From the NCBI RefSeq assembly GCF_002368035.1, contig NZ_AP018222.1:6225809-6289808 (forward strand): DNA of 64,000 bases. Reading direction: 5' to 3'. This stretch comes from Nostoc linckia NIES-25 (GTDB lineage Bacteria; Cyanobacteriota; Cyanobacteriia; Cyanobacteriales; Nostocaceae). The position numbers and the translations under genes are program-made. Below are positions 1-9,541 of this stretch, one piece after another (the stretch's first letter is position 1; each line of letters begins with the position of its first letter). The notes under the pieces are model-generated. The model did no database searches and was not told where the DNA came from. It saw nothing but the letters and a program-made list of their open reading frames with translations.

Positions 1-50
1 GGAGGCAGGGGGCAGGGGGCAGGGGGCAGGAGTTAGGGGGCAGGAGTTAG
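1..50. repeat. Short G-rich tandem repeat
   Basis: The first 50 bases are tandem copies of a GGCAGGG-like heptamer followed by GGAGTTAG units. Similar CAGGAGGCAGAAGG-type units recur at about 930-970. These are short tandemly repeated repeats of the kind common between genes in filamentous cyanobacteria. No gene is visible before 232. Confidence 0.7.
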
Positions 51-231
51 AAAGAAACTTTTTATGTTTGAGGAATCAGTCCTGCTTGTACTTCACTTAC
101 TTGCAATCTGCTGTAATTATAAGCGATCGCCATTTCTTCTCTAACCTCCTTCTCTTCTCATGGGACGATGAAATAAACTGATTTTCCATGCCATCATCAG
201 CTATGAAATCAAACGTCAGGCGAGGTTTTTC

Positions 232-900
232 ATGGCATTAGAAGGAGTAATTTTAGATATTGATGGCACGCTGGTCATCAGTAATGATATTCATGCAAAT
301 TCCTGGGTAGAGGCATTTGCAGCTTACGATTTTGATGTGCCATTTGAAAAAGTTAGACCGCTTATGGGTATGGGTGGAGATCAACTTATTCCCAAAGTAG
401 TACCAGAATTAAATGGTGAAGAAGGAACTGGTAAAGCGATCGCTAAATTACGCAAAGAACTATTATTTGACAAATATATACAACAAGTTACTGCTGCTAA
501 TGGTAGCAGAAACTTAATATTAAAAATGCAAAAATCGGGATTGCATTTAGTTGTTGGTAGTTCAGCGAGTTCTGAAGAACTCGACATTATGCTCAAAATT
601 GCTCAAGTAGATGATTTGCTATCGGAAGTCACTACATCCGATGATGCCGAAGCATCTAAACCTGCTCCTGACATAGTACAAGCTGCTTTGAAAAAAGGGC
701 AAATGACAGCCGATAAAGTAGTGATGCTAGGAGATTCTCCCTATGATATTGAGTCTGCTGGTAAAGCAGGGGTAGGTGTGATTGCTTTACGCTGCGGTGG
801 CTTTAGCGATGAACAACTATCTCAAGCTGTTGCAATTTATGACGACCCACAAGATTTGCTACAGCACTATGATTCTTCTGTTTTAGGCGCAAATGCTTAA
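232..900 (+). CDS. HAD-superfamily phosphatase (beta-phosphoglucomutase/phosphoglycolate-phosphatase type)
   Basis: This 222-residue protein has the HAD motifs in order. Motif I is DIDGTLV near residue 9, with the two catalytic aspartates. Motif II is the VGSSAS stretch near residue 107. A conserved Lys lies in SKPAPD near 142, and motif III/IV is GDSPYDIESA near 167. The insert between motif I and II is an alpha-helical cap, as in subfamily I enzymes acting on small phosphorylated sugars or acids. The protein is probably a cytosolic phosphatase or mutase; the substrate cannot be read from sequence. The gene stands alone, flanked by tandem repeats. Confidence 0.9.
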   Translation: MALEGVILDIDGTLVISNDIHANSWVEAFAAYDFDVPFEKVRPLMGMGGDQLIPKVVPELNGEEGTGKAIAKLRKELLFDKYIQQVTAANGSRNLILKMQKSGLHLVVGSSASSEELDIMLKIAQVDDLLSEVTTSDDAEASKPAPDIVQAALKKGQMTADKVVMLGDSPYDIESAGKAGVGVIALRCGGFSDEQLSQAVAIYDDPQDLLQHYDSSVLGANA

Positions 901-1088
901 ATTTTAAAAAAGCGATCGCACTTATAGCAGGAGACAGAAGGCAGGAGGCAGGAGCCAGAAGGCAGAAGGTAAAACTATTGCTATTCCTAGCATTCACGTT
1001 TTCAAAATGTCCTAACATATCTGACTACGGCTATATTGAAATTATTTTAGGCGATCGCTTCTTTGTTAAATTCTGAATTCTGTTATAT

Positions 1089-2456
1089 TTACACGCCTAC
1101 AGGAGTTTTTACCTTTTGCCGCTGACCGGTTGCAATTAACCACTTACCGCCAGAAGGGCCTAAAGTTATGCCACGACGGGTAGGTTTAACTTGATAATTG
1201 TCAACTAATGCTAAATTCATTTGTGATAGCACTGTTGCTAATACCAATTTCATTTCAAACATGGCAAATGCCATACCAATACAGGTACGATTCCCGCCAC
1301 CAAAGGGTAAATATTCATACTGTGAATACTGGCGTTGTAAAAATCGCTCTGGCTTAAACTGATTTGGTTCTGGATATAAATCTTCGCGGTGATGCATTAA
1401 ATATATAGAACCTGTTAACAATGTCCCCGGTTGGAATTCATAGCCCATAATTTCTATCGGTTTCTTGACTATGCGAGGGATAGTCAACATGACAATCGGG
1501 TAAATGCGGAGTGTCTCTTGGCATAGCGCTGTTAGATAAGGTAAGCGAGAAATTTGATTCCAATCAGCATTCTCATTCACATTATCTAACTCAGTTAGCA
1601 GCTTTTCTCGTACTTCTGGCAAATGGTGAATCCAGTAAATTGCCCATGTCAAAGCTGAAGCGGTGGTTTCGTGACCGGCGACTAACAAAGTCATTAATTC
1701 ATCGCGCAATTCGACATCAGTCATCGGTTCCCCATTAACATCGCGTGCTGACATCATCAAGGAGAGGATATCGCTACGAGAAGCATCTGGACGATCTCTG
1801 CGTTCTTGAATCTCGCTGTAGAGGAGTTCGTCAATTTGCTGCATTTGACGCAAAAATATCCCCCAAGGACTCCAGTTACCCAAATCTACTTGCAGTATGG
1901 GAAAAAATGTTATGGAAGCACGCAAGGGGGAACCGGATAACTCCAGAACAGAACGCAACAGTCCTTGCAATTTTGTTAAACGTTCTCCTTGATTTAGACC
2001 AAATACAGCTTGGAGAATTACTTTCAGGGAGATTTCCTGCATGGAGTCACGGATAGAAAAAGGTTCGCCAATTTTCCATTTACTGATGACTTCATGAGTG
2101 ATATTAGTGATAATTTGACCGTAGGCTTTCATGCGATCGCCATGAAAAGGCGGGGTCAATAATCGCCGTTGGCGTTGGTGAGATGCACCAGATAGCAATA
2201 TTAATGAGTTTTCACCCAACAAAGATCCTAAAAGTTGCGCCGAACCTTTAGCGTCTAACTGCTCCAGGGGAGCCGTAAAAATCTCTTGAATTGCTTGGGG
2301 ATTACTAAATAACACAAGTGGGTTATTAGCAGTTAGGTTTAGCGAAAAACATTCGCCATACGCCTTTGCAGATGTTTCCATCAGTTTCAAAGGGTTAAAA
2401 ATCCACTGAAGCAGCTGTATCAGTTTTGGAGTTTGCGGGCTTTCTGGCAGTTTCAT
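1089..2456 (-). CDS. Cytochrome P450
   Basis: This is a 455-residue soluble P450 monooxygenase of normal bacterial length with no N-terminal membrane anchor. The I-helix oxygen-activation motif AGHETTAS is near residue 260, the ExxR motif (ETLR) near 313, and the heme-ligand loop FGGGNRTCIG near 385 with its Cys. It resembles the CYP110 group of heterocystous cyanobacteria by overall look, but I cannot confirm the subfamily. It would need ferredoxin and reductase supplied from elsewhere, and no redox partner is adjacent. It is distinct from the second P450 at 20.3-21.7 kb. The substrate is unknown (fatty acid or terpene in characterised relatives). Confidence 0.93.
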   Translation of the reverse strand: MKLPESPQTPKLIQLLQWIFNPLKLMETSAKAYGECFSLNLTANNPLVLFSNPQAIQEIFTAPLEQLDAKGSAQLLGSLLGENSLILLSGASHQRQRRLLTPPFHGDRMKAYGQIITNITHEVISKWKIGEPFSIRDSMQEISLKVILQAVFGLNQGERLTKLQGLLRSVLELSGSPLRASITFFPILQVDLGNWSPWGIFLRQMQQIDELLYSEIQERRDRPDASRSDILSLMMSARDVNGEPMTDVELRDELMTLLVAGHETTASALTWAIYWIHHLPEVREKLLTELDNVNENADWNQISRLPYLTALCQETLRIYPIVMLTIPRIVKKPIEIMGYEFQPGTLLTGSIYLMHHREDLYPEPNQFKPERFLQRQYSQYEYLPFGGGNRTCIGMAFAMFEMKLVLATVLSQMNLALVDNYQVKPTRRGITLGPSGGKWLIATGQRQKVKTPVGV

Positions 2457-3004
2457 AACAAATACTCCGATCGGTTATATTTCAATACGCTTGGTGTTAA
2501 GGATAATTGTAGGTTGGGTTGAACGAAGTGAAACCCAACATTTCCAGGGTTTGTTGGGTTACCTACGGGCGTCTACGTTCCTCAAACGCCACTTGCTTCT
2601 CTACGAGACGCTTCGCGAACAAGCCGGGAAACCCGTCCAACGCAGTGGCTCCCCAACCTACGCAGCTTACAGCAATTTTCAGGTAAATAGATCGCGTAGT
2701 AAGGGCACAGCAATGCTGTGCCCCTACGGCAGATGTGGTTCAAATAAATGAAAACTGCCGTAAGGTTTTTGGCACTAACTGAACTGTATTGAATTATATT
2801 TACACTAACTTAACAGAAGTAAAATTAAGAGGTTGAAATTTCTTTGGCGAAGATGTAGTCCTGAAAGATTAAATACCCAACTCCTTTAAGAAGTCGGGTA
2901 TATGAACGCTGCAAGTTTTTACTAATTAACTAGGATTTTTATATGTCCTCAATTGGATAATATTTACAGCCAAACTTCCGCAGCTAAATCAATTGATATT
3001 AAAA
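2457..3004. other. Gene-free interval with dispersed repeats
   Basis: These 548 bases hold no convincing gene. The first half has inverted copies of a GTTGGGTT/AACCCAAC repeat (2513-2561). A stem around GGGCACAGCAATGCTGTGCCCC lies at about 2703-2724. It is followed by a unit (CAGATGTGGTTCAAAT) that is repeated at 17353-17371. The motif TAACTGAACTGTATTG at 2776-2791 matches the right end of the MITE-like elements described elsewhere in this window, here without a left partner. Confidence 0.55.
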
Positions 3005-3673
3005 TTATTCAGTTAACAAGCTAGGAGAAGTTAGCACAAACACATCCCTACTTCCTTGAGCCTCAATCTCTGGTTTGATAGGAGTTGTAAAGTGGAAAAA
3101 TTCATGATCGTTGACCAATACAAGTTCTCCAGGATTTAGAATTTTGCTAAATACAGGCTTTTCTTTTTTGGCAGCATACAAATGCGTTTCTCCACCTTGA
3201 ATATTATCTCTATCCACTGAGAAAATACCAATAAAATCAGTACCATCTTGATGGATGCCTTCAGGTGCAGGATTCCCTAAATTATCTGGGGAACAAATAG
3301 TTCTGATTTGATGAACTCCGATTTCTGCTTCTGGATGAAGTTTACATGAATCGTGAAATGCTAAGACAAGATTTCTAAAAATATCAAGTTCAATAAGTGC
3401 ATCTTCTAATTCTGCAAACTCTCTTTTTATATCGCCCAATAATGGATTGTAATCTTTACTTTGAAAGAGGAATCCATGAGGTAATTTGATTAATTCATCC
3501 TCAGCAACTATGAACCGAGATAATCTTCTCGAACGATAGTTACCTTTAATATAAGGATCGATAGGCAGATTCCTAAAAAATGGCTTGAAACCTTCTACAT
3601 TAATTGAATTTACTTTTCTTAAAGTAAACAGAAAAGCATATTCTAATTCCGTTGCTGTCCATACTTTTTGCAT
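3005..3673 (-). CDS. 2OG-Fe(II) dioxygenase family protein (PF10014 type)
   Basis: This 222-residue protein resembles the family that includes amino-acid hydroxylases such as L-isoleucine dioxygenase. The Fe(II) facial triad is visible as HQDGTD near residue 138 (His and Asp) and a distal His in HFTTPI near 194. It is followed by an Arg in SRDVFVLTSPS that would bind 2-oxoglutarate. A strong ribosome site (GGAGGT, 8 bases upstream) supports the start at 3673. It stands alone; the substrate (free amino acid or other small acid) is inferred only from the family. Confidence 0.82.
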   Translation of the reverse strand: MQKVWTATELEYAFLFTLRKVNSINVEGFKPFFRNLPIDPYIKGNYRSRRLSRFIVAEDELIKLPHGFLFQSKDYNPLLGDIKREFAELEDALIELDIFRNLVLAFHDSCKLHPEAEIGVHQIRTICSPDNLGNPAPEGIHQDGTDFIGIFSVDRDNIQGGETHLYAAKKEKPVFSKILNPGELVLVNDHEFFHFTTPIKPEIEAQGSRDVFVLTSPSLLTE

Positions 3674-3833
3674 AGGATTTACCTCCTTGCACGTTGAATT
3701 TCTCCCGGATTTTTCTTTACTGGGAGGGTTATGACACCTAGTATATGCTACTTTTTATTAAACTGTCGTAAATTTGACTACAAAAATTGACATTCTGTGA
3801 TATGTAAAGTTAGCCAAATTCCATCATGGGGTG

Positions 3834-3860
3834 TAGAGACGTTGCAATGCAACGTCTCTA
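3834..3860. repeat. Palindromic repeat, TAGAGACGT family
   Basis: This is a perfect inverted repeat with 13-base arms (TAGAGACGTTGCA) and a single-base centre. Related palindromes occur at 30570-30600, about 39827-39851 and 50587-50630. It is a dispersed cyanobacterial palindromic element; as RNA it would fold to a stable hairpin in either direction. Confidence 0.75.
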
Positions 3861-3967
3861 GATCTGTTTGGATAGGGAAAAATTGTGGAGTGTGGGGTAT
3901 AATCTCTGATTCGCCAACAGTTGTTATGAACTGAAATAATCTAAAATCTAAAATTGTCTAAGGTTTG

Positions 3968-4696
3968 ATGATGATTGATTGGCTTTACCGTTACCCACCT
4001 CTATATCCGGGTATTCTGCTAAAACGCTACAAGCGGTTTTTTGTGGACGTTCAACTTGCTTCTGGCGAGATAGTGACAGCACATTGTCCAAATACAGGGC
4101 CGATGACTGGAGTATCGACTCCTCTAAGTGCGGTACAGCTTTCTAAAAGTGATAATCCAAACCGCAAATTGGCTTACACTTTAGAACTAATTCAGGTAAA
4201 TGACAACGAGCCGACTTGGGTGGGTGTGAATACTATTTTGCCTAATCGGGTGGTAAAGTTAGCTTTGGTGAAATATCTTTTTCCAGAATTAGGTGATTAT
4301 AACCACATCAAAACTGAGGTGGTTTATGGGCTAGATAACAAAAGTCGAGTGGATTTTTTCTTAACAGGAAGTCTTGACGAACGCCCAATTTATTTAGAAG
4401 TGAAAAATACAACTTTCTGCGATGGGAGATTAGCTTTATTCCCAGATACGGAAACTACCAGAGGACAAAAGCACTTACGAGAATTAATGGCGCTGTTACC
4501 TTTAACTCGTGCGGTGATGCTTTATTTTATCAATCGTGGTGATTGTACTGAGTTTTCTCCTGGCGATCGCACTGACCCAGTATATGGTAAATTATTGCGG
4601 CAAGCGATCGCTGCTGGTTTAGAAGTGCTACCTTGCCGTTTTGATATTTCCCCCGAAGGTATCCGTTATTTGGGTTTGGCAAAATTGAAAATTTGA
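3968..4696 (+). CDS. sfsA: SfsA family protein (DNA/RNA nuclease-like)
   Basis: The protein is about 242 residues. The N-terminal OB-like part is recognisable (RYKRFFVDV, then HCPNTGPM near residue 40). The C-terminal part has the PD-(D/E)xK-type residues VDFFL and YLEVKNTTF, followed by FPDTETTRGQKHLREL. SfsA was named for an effect on sugar-fermentation genes, and homologues bind or cut nucleic acid. Three start codons are possible: TTG at 3965, ATG at 3968 and ATG at 3971. An ATG is preferred. A perfect hairpin terminator follows the stop. Confidence 0.93.
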   Translation: MMIDWLYRYPPLYPGILLKRYKRFFVDVQLASGEIVTAHCPNTGPMTGVSTPLSAVQLSKSDNPNRKLAYTLELIQVNDNEPTWVGVNTILPNRVVKLALVKYLFPELGDYNHIKTEVVYGLDNKSRVDFFLTGSLDERPIYLEVKNTTFCDGRLALFPDTETTRGQKHLRELMALLPLTRAVMLYFINRGDCTEFSPGDRTDPVYGKLLRQAIAAGLEVLPCRFDISPEGIRYLGLAKLKI

Positions 4697-4715
4697 TTCT
4701 ACTCGTTCAAACAAC

Positions 4716-4746
4716 AAATCCATCTAGATAATGTCTAGATGGATTT
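4716..4746 (+). terminator. Hairpin terminator after sfsA
   Basis: A perfect 13-base stem (AAATCCATCTAGA) with a 5-base loop lies 20 bases after the sfsA stop. It is A-rich on the left and T-rich on the right, so it may work in both directions, also serving the convergent fasciclin gene. Confidence 0.7.
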
Positions 4747-4841
4747 ATTCGTAGCTGTTAAAAAAGATTCAAACTGTCATGGAAAAGGGACTATAAAATA
4801 GTCACCACTCCACAAATAGCATTTGCTATTTTGACGTTTGC

Positions 4842-5243
4842 TTATGCAGGAATCAAAACTTTGTCAATAACGTGGATGACACCGTTATCAGCAGCAACAT
4901 CCGCGGCTGCAACTGTCGCATCATTTATCTTAACGCCATTAGAAGCGTCAATTTTTACATCTGAACCTTCAACTGTTTTTGCCGTCTTCAGTTTAACCAC
5001 ATCAGCAGCCAGTACTTTGCCTGAAACAACATGATAGGTCAAGATTTTCTTGAGTTTGGGAATATCTTGAAGTAATGCGTCTACTGTACCTGCTGGAAGC
5101 TGATTAAACGCTTCATCGGTGGGTGCAAAGACGGTAAATGGGCCGTCGCTGTTGAGTGTATCTACCAGACCAGCCGCTTCGATTGCAGCAACTAGTGTGT
5201 TGAAAGAACCATTGTTAGTGGCAGTCTCAATTATGTTGGCCAT
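4842..5243 (-). CDS. Fasciclin (FAS1) domain protein
   Basis: This 133-residue protein is a single FAS1 domain. It has the H1 motif FTVFAPTDEAFNQLP near residue 37 and the H2 motif LTYHVVSGKV near 68, and ends with IDKVLIPA. There is no signal peptide, so unlike many secreted FAS1 proteins it appears cytosolic, as is common for small cyanobacterial members. FAS1 domains mediate adhesion or protein contacts in other organisms; the role here is unknown. It is convergent with sfsA. Confidence 0.92.
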   Translation of the reverse strand: MANIIETATNNGSFNTLVAAIEAAGLVDTLNSDGPFTVFAPTDEAFNQLPAGTVDALLQDIPKLKKILTYHVVSGKVLAADVVKLKTAKTVEGSDVKIDASNGVKINDATVAAADVAADNGVIHVIDKVLIPA

Positions 5244-5463
5244 GTGTTTTACCTAGTTCTGTGTCATCTGTTACAAATCTAAACTGTTTTTCAATAAAAG
5301 TTATGTATCATCAGACCGATGTGCAATCAAATATTTTTTTGTTAAGATATGTTGCCATAAATATTTTTATACCGATAAAGAATTATCTGCAATCTCAGCG
5401 GATGAATTACAAGCACTGTTGGATGCGTTCGCTGCTTTTTTTATACAGCGGTAAGAGCGATCG

Positions 5464-5605
5464 CAATACGGTTTGATTAAGATCCCCCCGCCTACGGCGA
5501 CCCCCTTTTTAAGGGGGTAAAAGAGGCTTGGTAAGCCCCCCTTTTTAAGGGGGGTTGGGGGGATCTGGATCTTCGAGGAATAAACCTGTTAACCGAACCG
5601 TATTG
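5464..5605. mobile_element. MITE-like element, copy 1 (CAATACGG ends)
   Basis: This 142-bp non-coding element begins CAATACGGTT and ends with the complement AACCGTATTG. The sequence GAGCGATCG flanks it on both sides, which looks like a target-site duplication. The interior holds G/C-run inverted repeats (GGGGGATC type). Elements with the same ends lie at 39781-39881 and 50837-50981. Confidence 0.75.
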
Positions 5606-5788
5606 GGAGCGATCGCTTTTATGGTTCTCGTATTTCAATAAACTTCTTGCAGAAGTAGGGAAAAGGGTAAGGGGGAAAGGGAAAAGGAATAAAAAAACCT
5701 TTCCCCTTTAACCTTTCCCCTTTTCCCGCCTCTTGCAAAAGTTACTTTTGCAAGAGGTCTAATATTTAGATGCGTTTGCTCTGGTAGT

Positions 5789-7024
5789 TTACCTATATGT
5801 ACTATTAGTTATGTATCTACTTACCAAGCGTATTGGTCGGATTAAGTAGTATAGGAAAGAAAGACCAGATGGCAATGGGAAAACTTCTCGGTCTGCTTGA
5901 TTAGAATTAGTGATTACCAGCCTGGTTGTAAAACTCAAAAATTGCCATACTAGATAAACACGAACTGGCATTCTGCTAAGTGGCCCATCGATCATCAAGT
6001 GTTGAAAAAAAAGTTTAATGAATCGTGGAGTTTTAACTTCAGTGAAAAGCTGTTTCTGCATTCGTACAGCATAAATTATAATTGTTGGATCGATTTGGAT
6101 CTGTTGTTGAATAGCCTGCTTGAGTTGGTCTGGTAAAGGCGTATTCAGGAGAGTATTAACTATTAAAAGACTAATAAAGAATGGTCTTTTAAGTTCCAGA
6201 CTCTTTACTTTGTGCAATAATTCTTCCCAATCTGATGTCTGTTGAATACGCAATAATTCAGCTAAATCGCAAATTTGAGCCAAAGACTCTCTACCTTCAT
6301 TAACGGCTCTGGCTACTTGTACAGCAAGAATAATCAACAAATCATCAAAAGACAAGTCGATGATAGATTCACCATTGAGAGATAAAGACCTGCTTCCTTG
6401 CCACAAAGTTTTAAAGTCGGGAAGTTTAAAAGGAAAATAAGATAAAGGAGTCAATTCGGTGTGAAGATCCACCACTATTTCTGGTTTTTGGCTGTGGACA
6501 AAAGTATGTTGCCAACCATAGTAATCAGCTTCTAGTTGATATTTTTGAGCAATCAATAATTTTTGAGCTTTGATTATATCCTCTTGTTTTACCAAAATAT
6601 CTAGATCGCTAAATTGTCTCATCGCTAAGTTGCCATAAACAGAAGCAGCTAAAACAAGTCCTTTGAAAGGAATTGCCGGAATTTTATTAGCTTCAAAAAT
6701 TTTAAGGATTTTAAGCAATTCATGACTCAAAAATAAGTTGCGGCTAGCATTAGCATGGTAGCGATTCCGAAGCTGAGTTAAGACCGTTTTGGGAATAGCT
6801 TCTTTTCTAGTGGTATTGAGGCTCTGGTATAAGAGTGGTATTGTTCCATGATATGTTGCTATTTCTATGAGCAAAGTCCAGTCTATGTTTTGCTGGAGTA
6901 TGGTATTAATTCGCTCTGCGGTTTCTGAGTCTATCTGAGTTCGAGTACAACACAGAAGTAGCTCAATTTCTGGACGTTTAACCTTTATTGGTAATTGAAT
7001 AATAGGCTGGTTTAAGGTAATCAT
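5789..7024 (-). CDS. Nucleotidyltransferase family protein (RiPP-cluster type, PF14907-like)
   Basis: This 411-residue protein has a central nucleotidyltransferase core: PAIPFKGLVLAASVY near residue 115, then QFSDLDILV near 137, whose DxD should bind metal. Further acidic strands follow (VVDLHTEL). Proteins of this type accompany lasso-peptide genes; in pseudomycoidin biosynthesis a nucleotidyltransferase homologue adds hexoses to a phosphorylated peptide (from memory). Here it ends the operon, 7 bases after the ABC transporter gene and downstream of the B2 peptidase. It is probably a tailoring enzyme acting with the HPr-kinase-like protein at 13.4-14.4 kb. That role is inferred from context. 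Confidence 0.85.
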   Translation of the reverse strand: MITLNQPIIQLPIKVKRPEIELLLCCTRTQIDSETAERINTILQQNIDWTLLIEIATYHGTIPLLYQSLNTTRKEAIPKTVLTQLRNRYHANASRNLFLSHELLKILKIFEANKIPAIPFKGLVLAASVYGNLAMRQFSDLDILVKQEDIIKAQKLLIAQKYQLEADYYGWQHTFVHSQKPEIVVDLHTELTPLSYFPFKLPDFKTLWQGSRSLSLNGESIIDLSFDDLLIILAVQVARAVNEGRESLAQICDLAELLRIQQTSDWEELLHKVKSLELKRPFFISLLIVNTLLNTPLPDQLKQAIQQQIQIDPTIIIYAVRMQKQLFTEVKTPRFIKLFFQHLMIDGPLSRMPVRVYLVWQFLSFTTRLVITNSNQADREVFPLPSGLSFLYYLIRPIRLVSRYITNSTYR

Positions 7025-7031
7025 AAATTAC

Positions 7032-8849
7032 TCACTTATAGTGTTGGGCTTGCGTTTCAAACAAGTCTGCATAGCTACCACCCAGATTTATCAGTTCCTC
7101 ATGAGTGCCGCTTTCAATAATTGAACCGTTTGCCATTACGTAGATACAGTCAGCCATTCTGACAGTTGATAAGCGATGGCTAATGAGGATAGCAGCTTGA
7201 TTTTTAATAAGTTGGCGGAAATTCTGAAACACCTCTTCTTCGGCTTTCGGGTCTAAAGCACTAGTTGGTTCGTCCAACACAATTAACTGTGAATCTCGCA
7301 AAAATGCCCTGGCTAAAGCAATTTTTTGCCATTGACCGATGCTCAATTCTTCTCCTTGTTCAAACAATTTACCGAGTATGGTGTCGTAACCTTCAGGTAG
7401 TTTACTGATGACATCATCAGCACCGGAACGACGGGCAGCAGCGATGATTTTGTCGTGGGCAAATAGCAGATTAATATTTGCTATCGAAATGTTTTCTTTA
7501 GCAGTTAGATGATATTTTGTATAATCTTGAAAAATGACGCTAATTTGACTGCGGAGGGTAGCAATTTGAAATTGGCGTAAATCTATGCCATCAACGGTAA
7601 TACTTCCAAAAGTGGGATCGTATAAGCGACACAAAAGCTTAATTAAAGTAGTCTTACCGGAGCCGTTTTCTCCTACTAACGCGACAACTTTTCCTGGGCG
7701 AATAGTCAGATTAATATCCTGGAGTGCCTGACGCTTTGTATTTGCATATTGAAAGCTGACGTGATTAAACACAATGCCATGTTGCATTGGTATGGGAAAT
7801 GGTTTTGGATATGATGGTTCTACAACCTTTGGTTTCAAATCTAGAAATTCATATAAGTTGACGAGAAATAGGTTGTCTTCATATAAACCAGACAGACCAC
7901 CCAAAAGACTTTTTAGGTCGTTTTGTCCCCGTTGTAATGCTTGGTAATAGAGGACTAAATCACCAAAACGGATAGTGCCTTGCATGGTTTGATAAATAAT
8001 GAAACCATAGGCAGCAAAAACTAAAGTTGTCGCCGTTGCTTGAGCGCCAAGATTAGCCACAGACTGTCTTTTAATCATGGCTATGTTTTCTTGGTATAGT
8101 TGCGATCGCACACGCATATACCACTCACTAAAGAAAGAACCCAAATCAAACAAGCGAATTTCTTTAGCGTGTTGTTCTGTAGTCAGTATCCGACTCAAGT
8201 AGCCTGCTTGGCGTTCTTGGGCTGTCTTTCGGCGCTGCCAATGATACATGATGCCGGAGTATCTCACCCGCACTACCAGGGCCGGAATCGCGGCAACAAA
8301 TAAGATAACTCCTATTCCCCAATGCAATGACAGTAGCAACCCCAGCATCGCCACCAAAGAGATACTACTCAAACATAGCCATGCCAAACGATGTAGAATT
8401 TGCCCTGGTCGAGAAGGAGCTTCTTTTTGCGCTCGCTGCAAGGCATCATAATATTCAGAGTTTTCGTAATACTCCAGGTCTACCTCAATTGATTTAGCAT
8501 GGAGGACGTTTTGCATATAATCGGTGAGTCGCTGAGATTGGGCGGCATACACCAGTTCAGTCAGGGAAGAACACAGGTTAGTTACTAGGGTGATAGCAAC
8601 AAAGAAGCCAAGCAAAAGTAATACTTGATTAAAGGCGGCTCCTTTGTCGGCAACATTAACACTGGCGGCTATTGTATCTACGATGAGTTTGGTGAGGTAA
8701 AGAGAGAGTAGAGGCAATAAACCTTGAATAAGCAAAAGTACAACCAAAGCAATAGTCAAACGAGGACTACTATTCCAAACTAGGCGCAACGCAGGCAGAA
8801 TGCGTAAGCTGTGCTGGATTTTATATCTTAAGGTTTTGCCTGCTTTCAT
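7032..8849 (-). CDS. ABC exporter, fused permease and ATPase (peptide export)
   Basis: This 605-residue half-transporter has an N-terminal membrane domain of about six helices (residues ~30-330). The ATPase follows, with Walker A GENGSGKT near 391, signature LSIGQ near 500 and Walker B LIVLDEPTSALD near 520, then the H-loop SHRLSTVR. It lacks the N-terminal C39 peptidase domain of bacteriocin exporters, which fits a cluster with a separate leader peptidase. It lies 3 bases downstream of that B2 peptidase and 7 bases upstream of the nucleotidyltransferase, so it is probably co-transcribed and exports the mature RiPP. Confidence 0.93.
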   Translation of the reverse strand: MKAGKTLRYKIQHSLRILPALRLVWNSSPRLTIALVVLLLIQGLLPLLSLYLTKLIVDTIAASVNVADKGAAFNQVLLLLGFFVAITLVTNLCSSLTELVYAAQSQRLTDYMQNVLHAKSIEVDLEYYENSEYYDALQRAQKEAPSRPGQILHRLAWLCLSSISLVAMLGLLLSLHWGIGVILFVAAIPALVVRVRYSGIMYHWQRRKTAQERQAGYLSRILTTEQHAKEIRLFDLGSFFSEWYMRVRSQLYQENIAMIKRQSVANLGAQATATTLVFAAYGFIIYQTMQGTIRFGDLVLYYQALQRGQNDLKSLLGGLSGLYEDNLFLVNLYEFLDLKPKVVEPSYPKPFPIPMQHGIVFNHVSFQYANTKRQALQDINLTIRPGKVVALVGENGSGKTTLIKLLCRLYDPTFGSITVDGIDLRQFQIATLRSQISVIFQDYTKYHLTAKENISIANINLLFAHDKIIAAARRSGADDVISKLPEGYDTILGKLFEQGEELSIGQWQKIALARAFLRDSQLIVLDEPTSALDPKAEEEVFQNFRQLIKNQAAILISHRLSTVRMADCIYVMANGSIIESGTHEELINLGGSYADLFETQAQHYK

Positions 8850-8852
8850 GTT

Positions 8853-9299
8853 TTAAATACACTCTTTTGTAAAAGATGTGATTTGGCTAAAATGAGAAAG
8901 GTCTGGAACATTGCCAATTACAACCTTTCCTTGATTTTCTAACCACGCATGAGCCTTTAACTCTCCTTCTATATCTTTGGCCACACCAATGCAGAGATTA
9001 GATGTATAACTGTGGCGACTCATCAAAACCTGGCAAGTCAAGGCACGCGCTAAACACTTGACACCACCAGGCATATAATGACTGCTAACTTCCACAGCCC
9101 AGACGATTTTATCAATAGAGATTTGGTATTTGTCTTGGCGTTGAGGTTTGGGATTACTGATGTTTGATAGAAGTTGCTGTAATCTTTTGAATGACAGCAA
9201 CCACAAACCTAATCTGACTAATATCAAGAGAATAAAAGTGTTAGTTAAAAGTTGTTTTTCCTGATAATTTAGTTCGATAAATTTAAATACTTGCTTCAT
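8853..9299 (-). CDS. Lasso-type B2 protein: transglutaminase-like leader peptidase
   Basis: This 148-residue protein has a hydrophobic N-terminal helix (residues ~18-36) and a cysteine-protease-like core. The catalytic Cys is in GGVKCLARAL near residue 80. The catalytic His is in KAHAWLE near 116. These are hallmarks of the lasso-peptide B2 family (PF13471), which removes the leader after recognition by a B1/RRE protein. The matching B1-like protein lies 7.5 kb away at 16826-17116. It overlaps neither neighbour and begins the minus-strand trio B2-ABC-nucleotidyltransferase. Confidence 0.9.
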   Translation of the reverse strand: MKQVFKFIELNYQEKQLLTNTFILLILVRLGLWLLSFKRLQQLLSNISNPKPQRQDKYQISIDKIVWAVEVSSHYMPGGVKCLARALTCQVLMSRHSYTSNLCIGVAKDIEGELKAHAWLENQGKVVIGNVPDLSHFSQITSFTKECI

Positions 9300-9541
9300 T
9301 TTTACTTAGTTTATTTGAGAGTTCTATTATTACTATTTAGACCACATTGTTGGTTTTATGAATATTAAATAAATAGAGGAAGTCGTTGTTCTAAATAATT
9401 TTCATTGTTGCTCAAAAATGATACAATTAAAAAACTAAAAGTGTTAAATGCTGATACAAAGCTTTACATTATTAGTTACACTAAGTCTCAAAGACTTCCT
9501 TCTTTAAATTCCTCTAGTTTAGACCCGAATCCTTACTCAAA

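Noticed and set aside
2697..2760. tRNA-like fragment (GTGGTTCAAAT)
   Set aside because: The T-loop-like string is part of a dispersed repeat also at 17353; no acceptor stem or anticodon arm is present.
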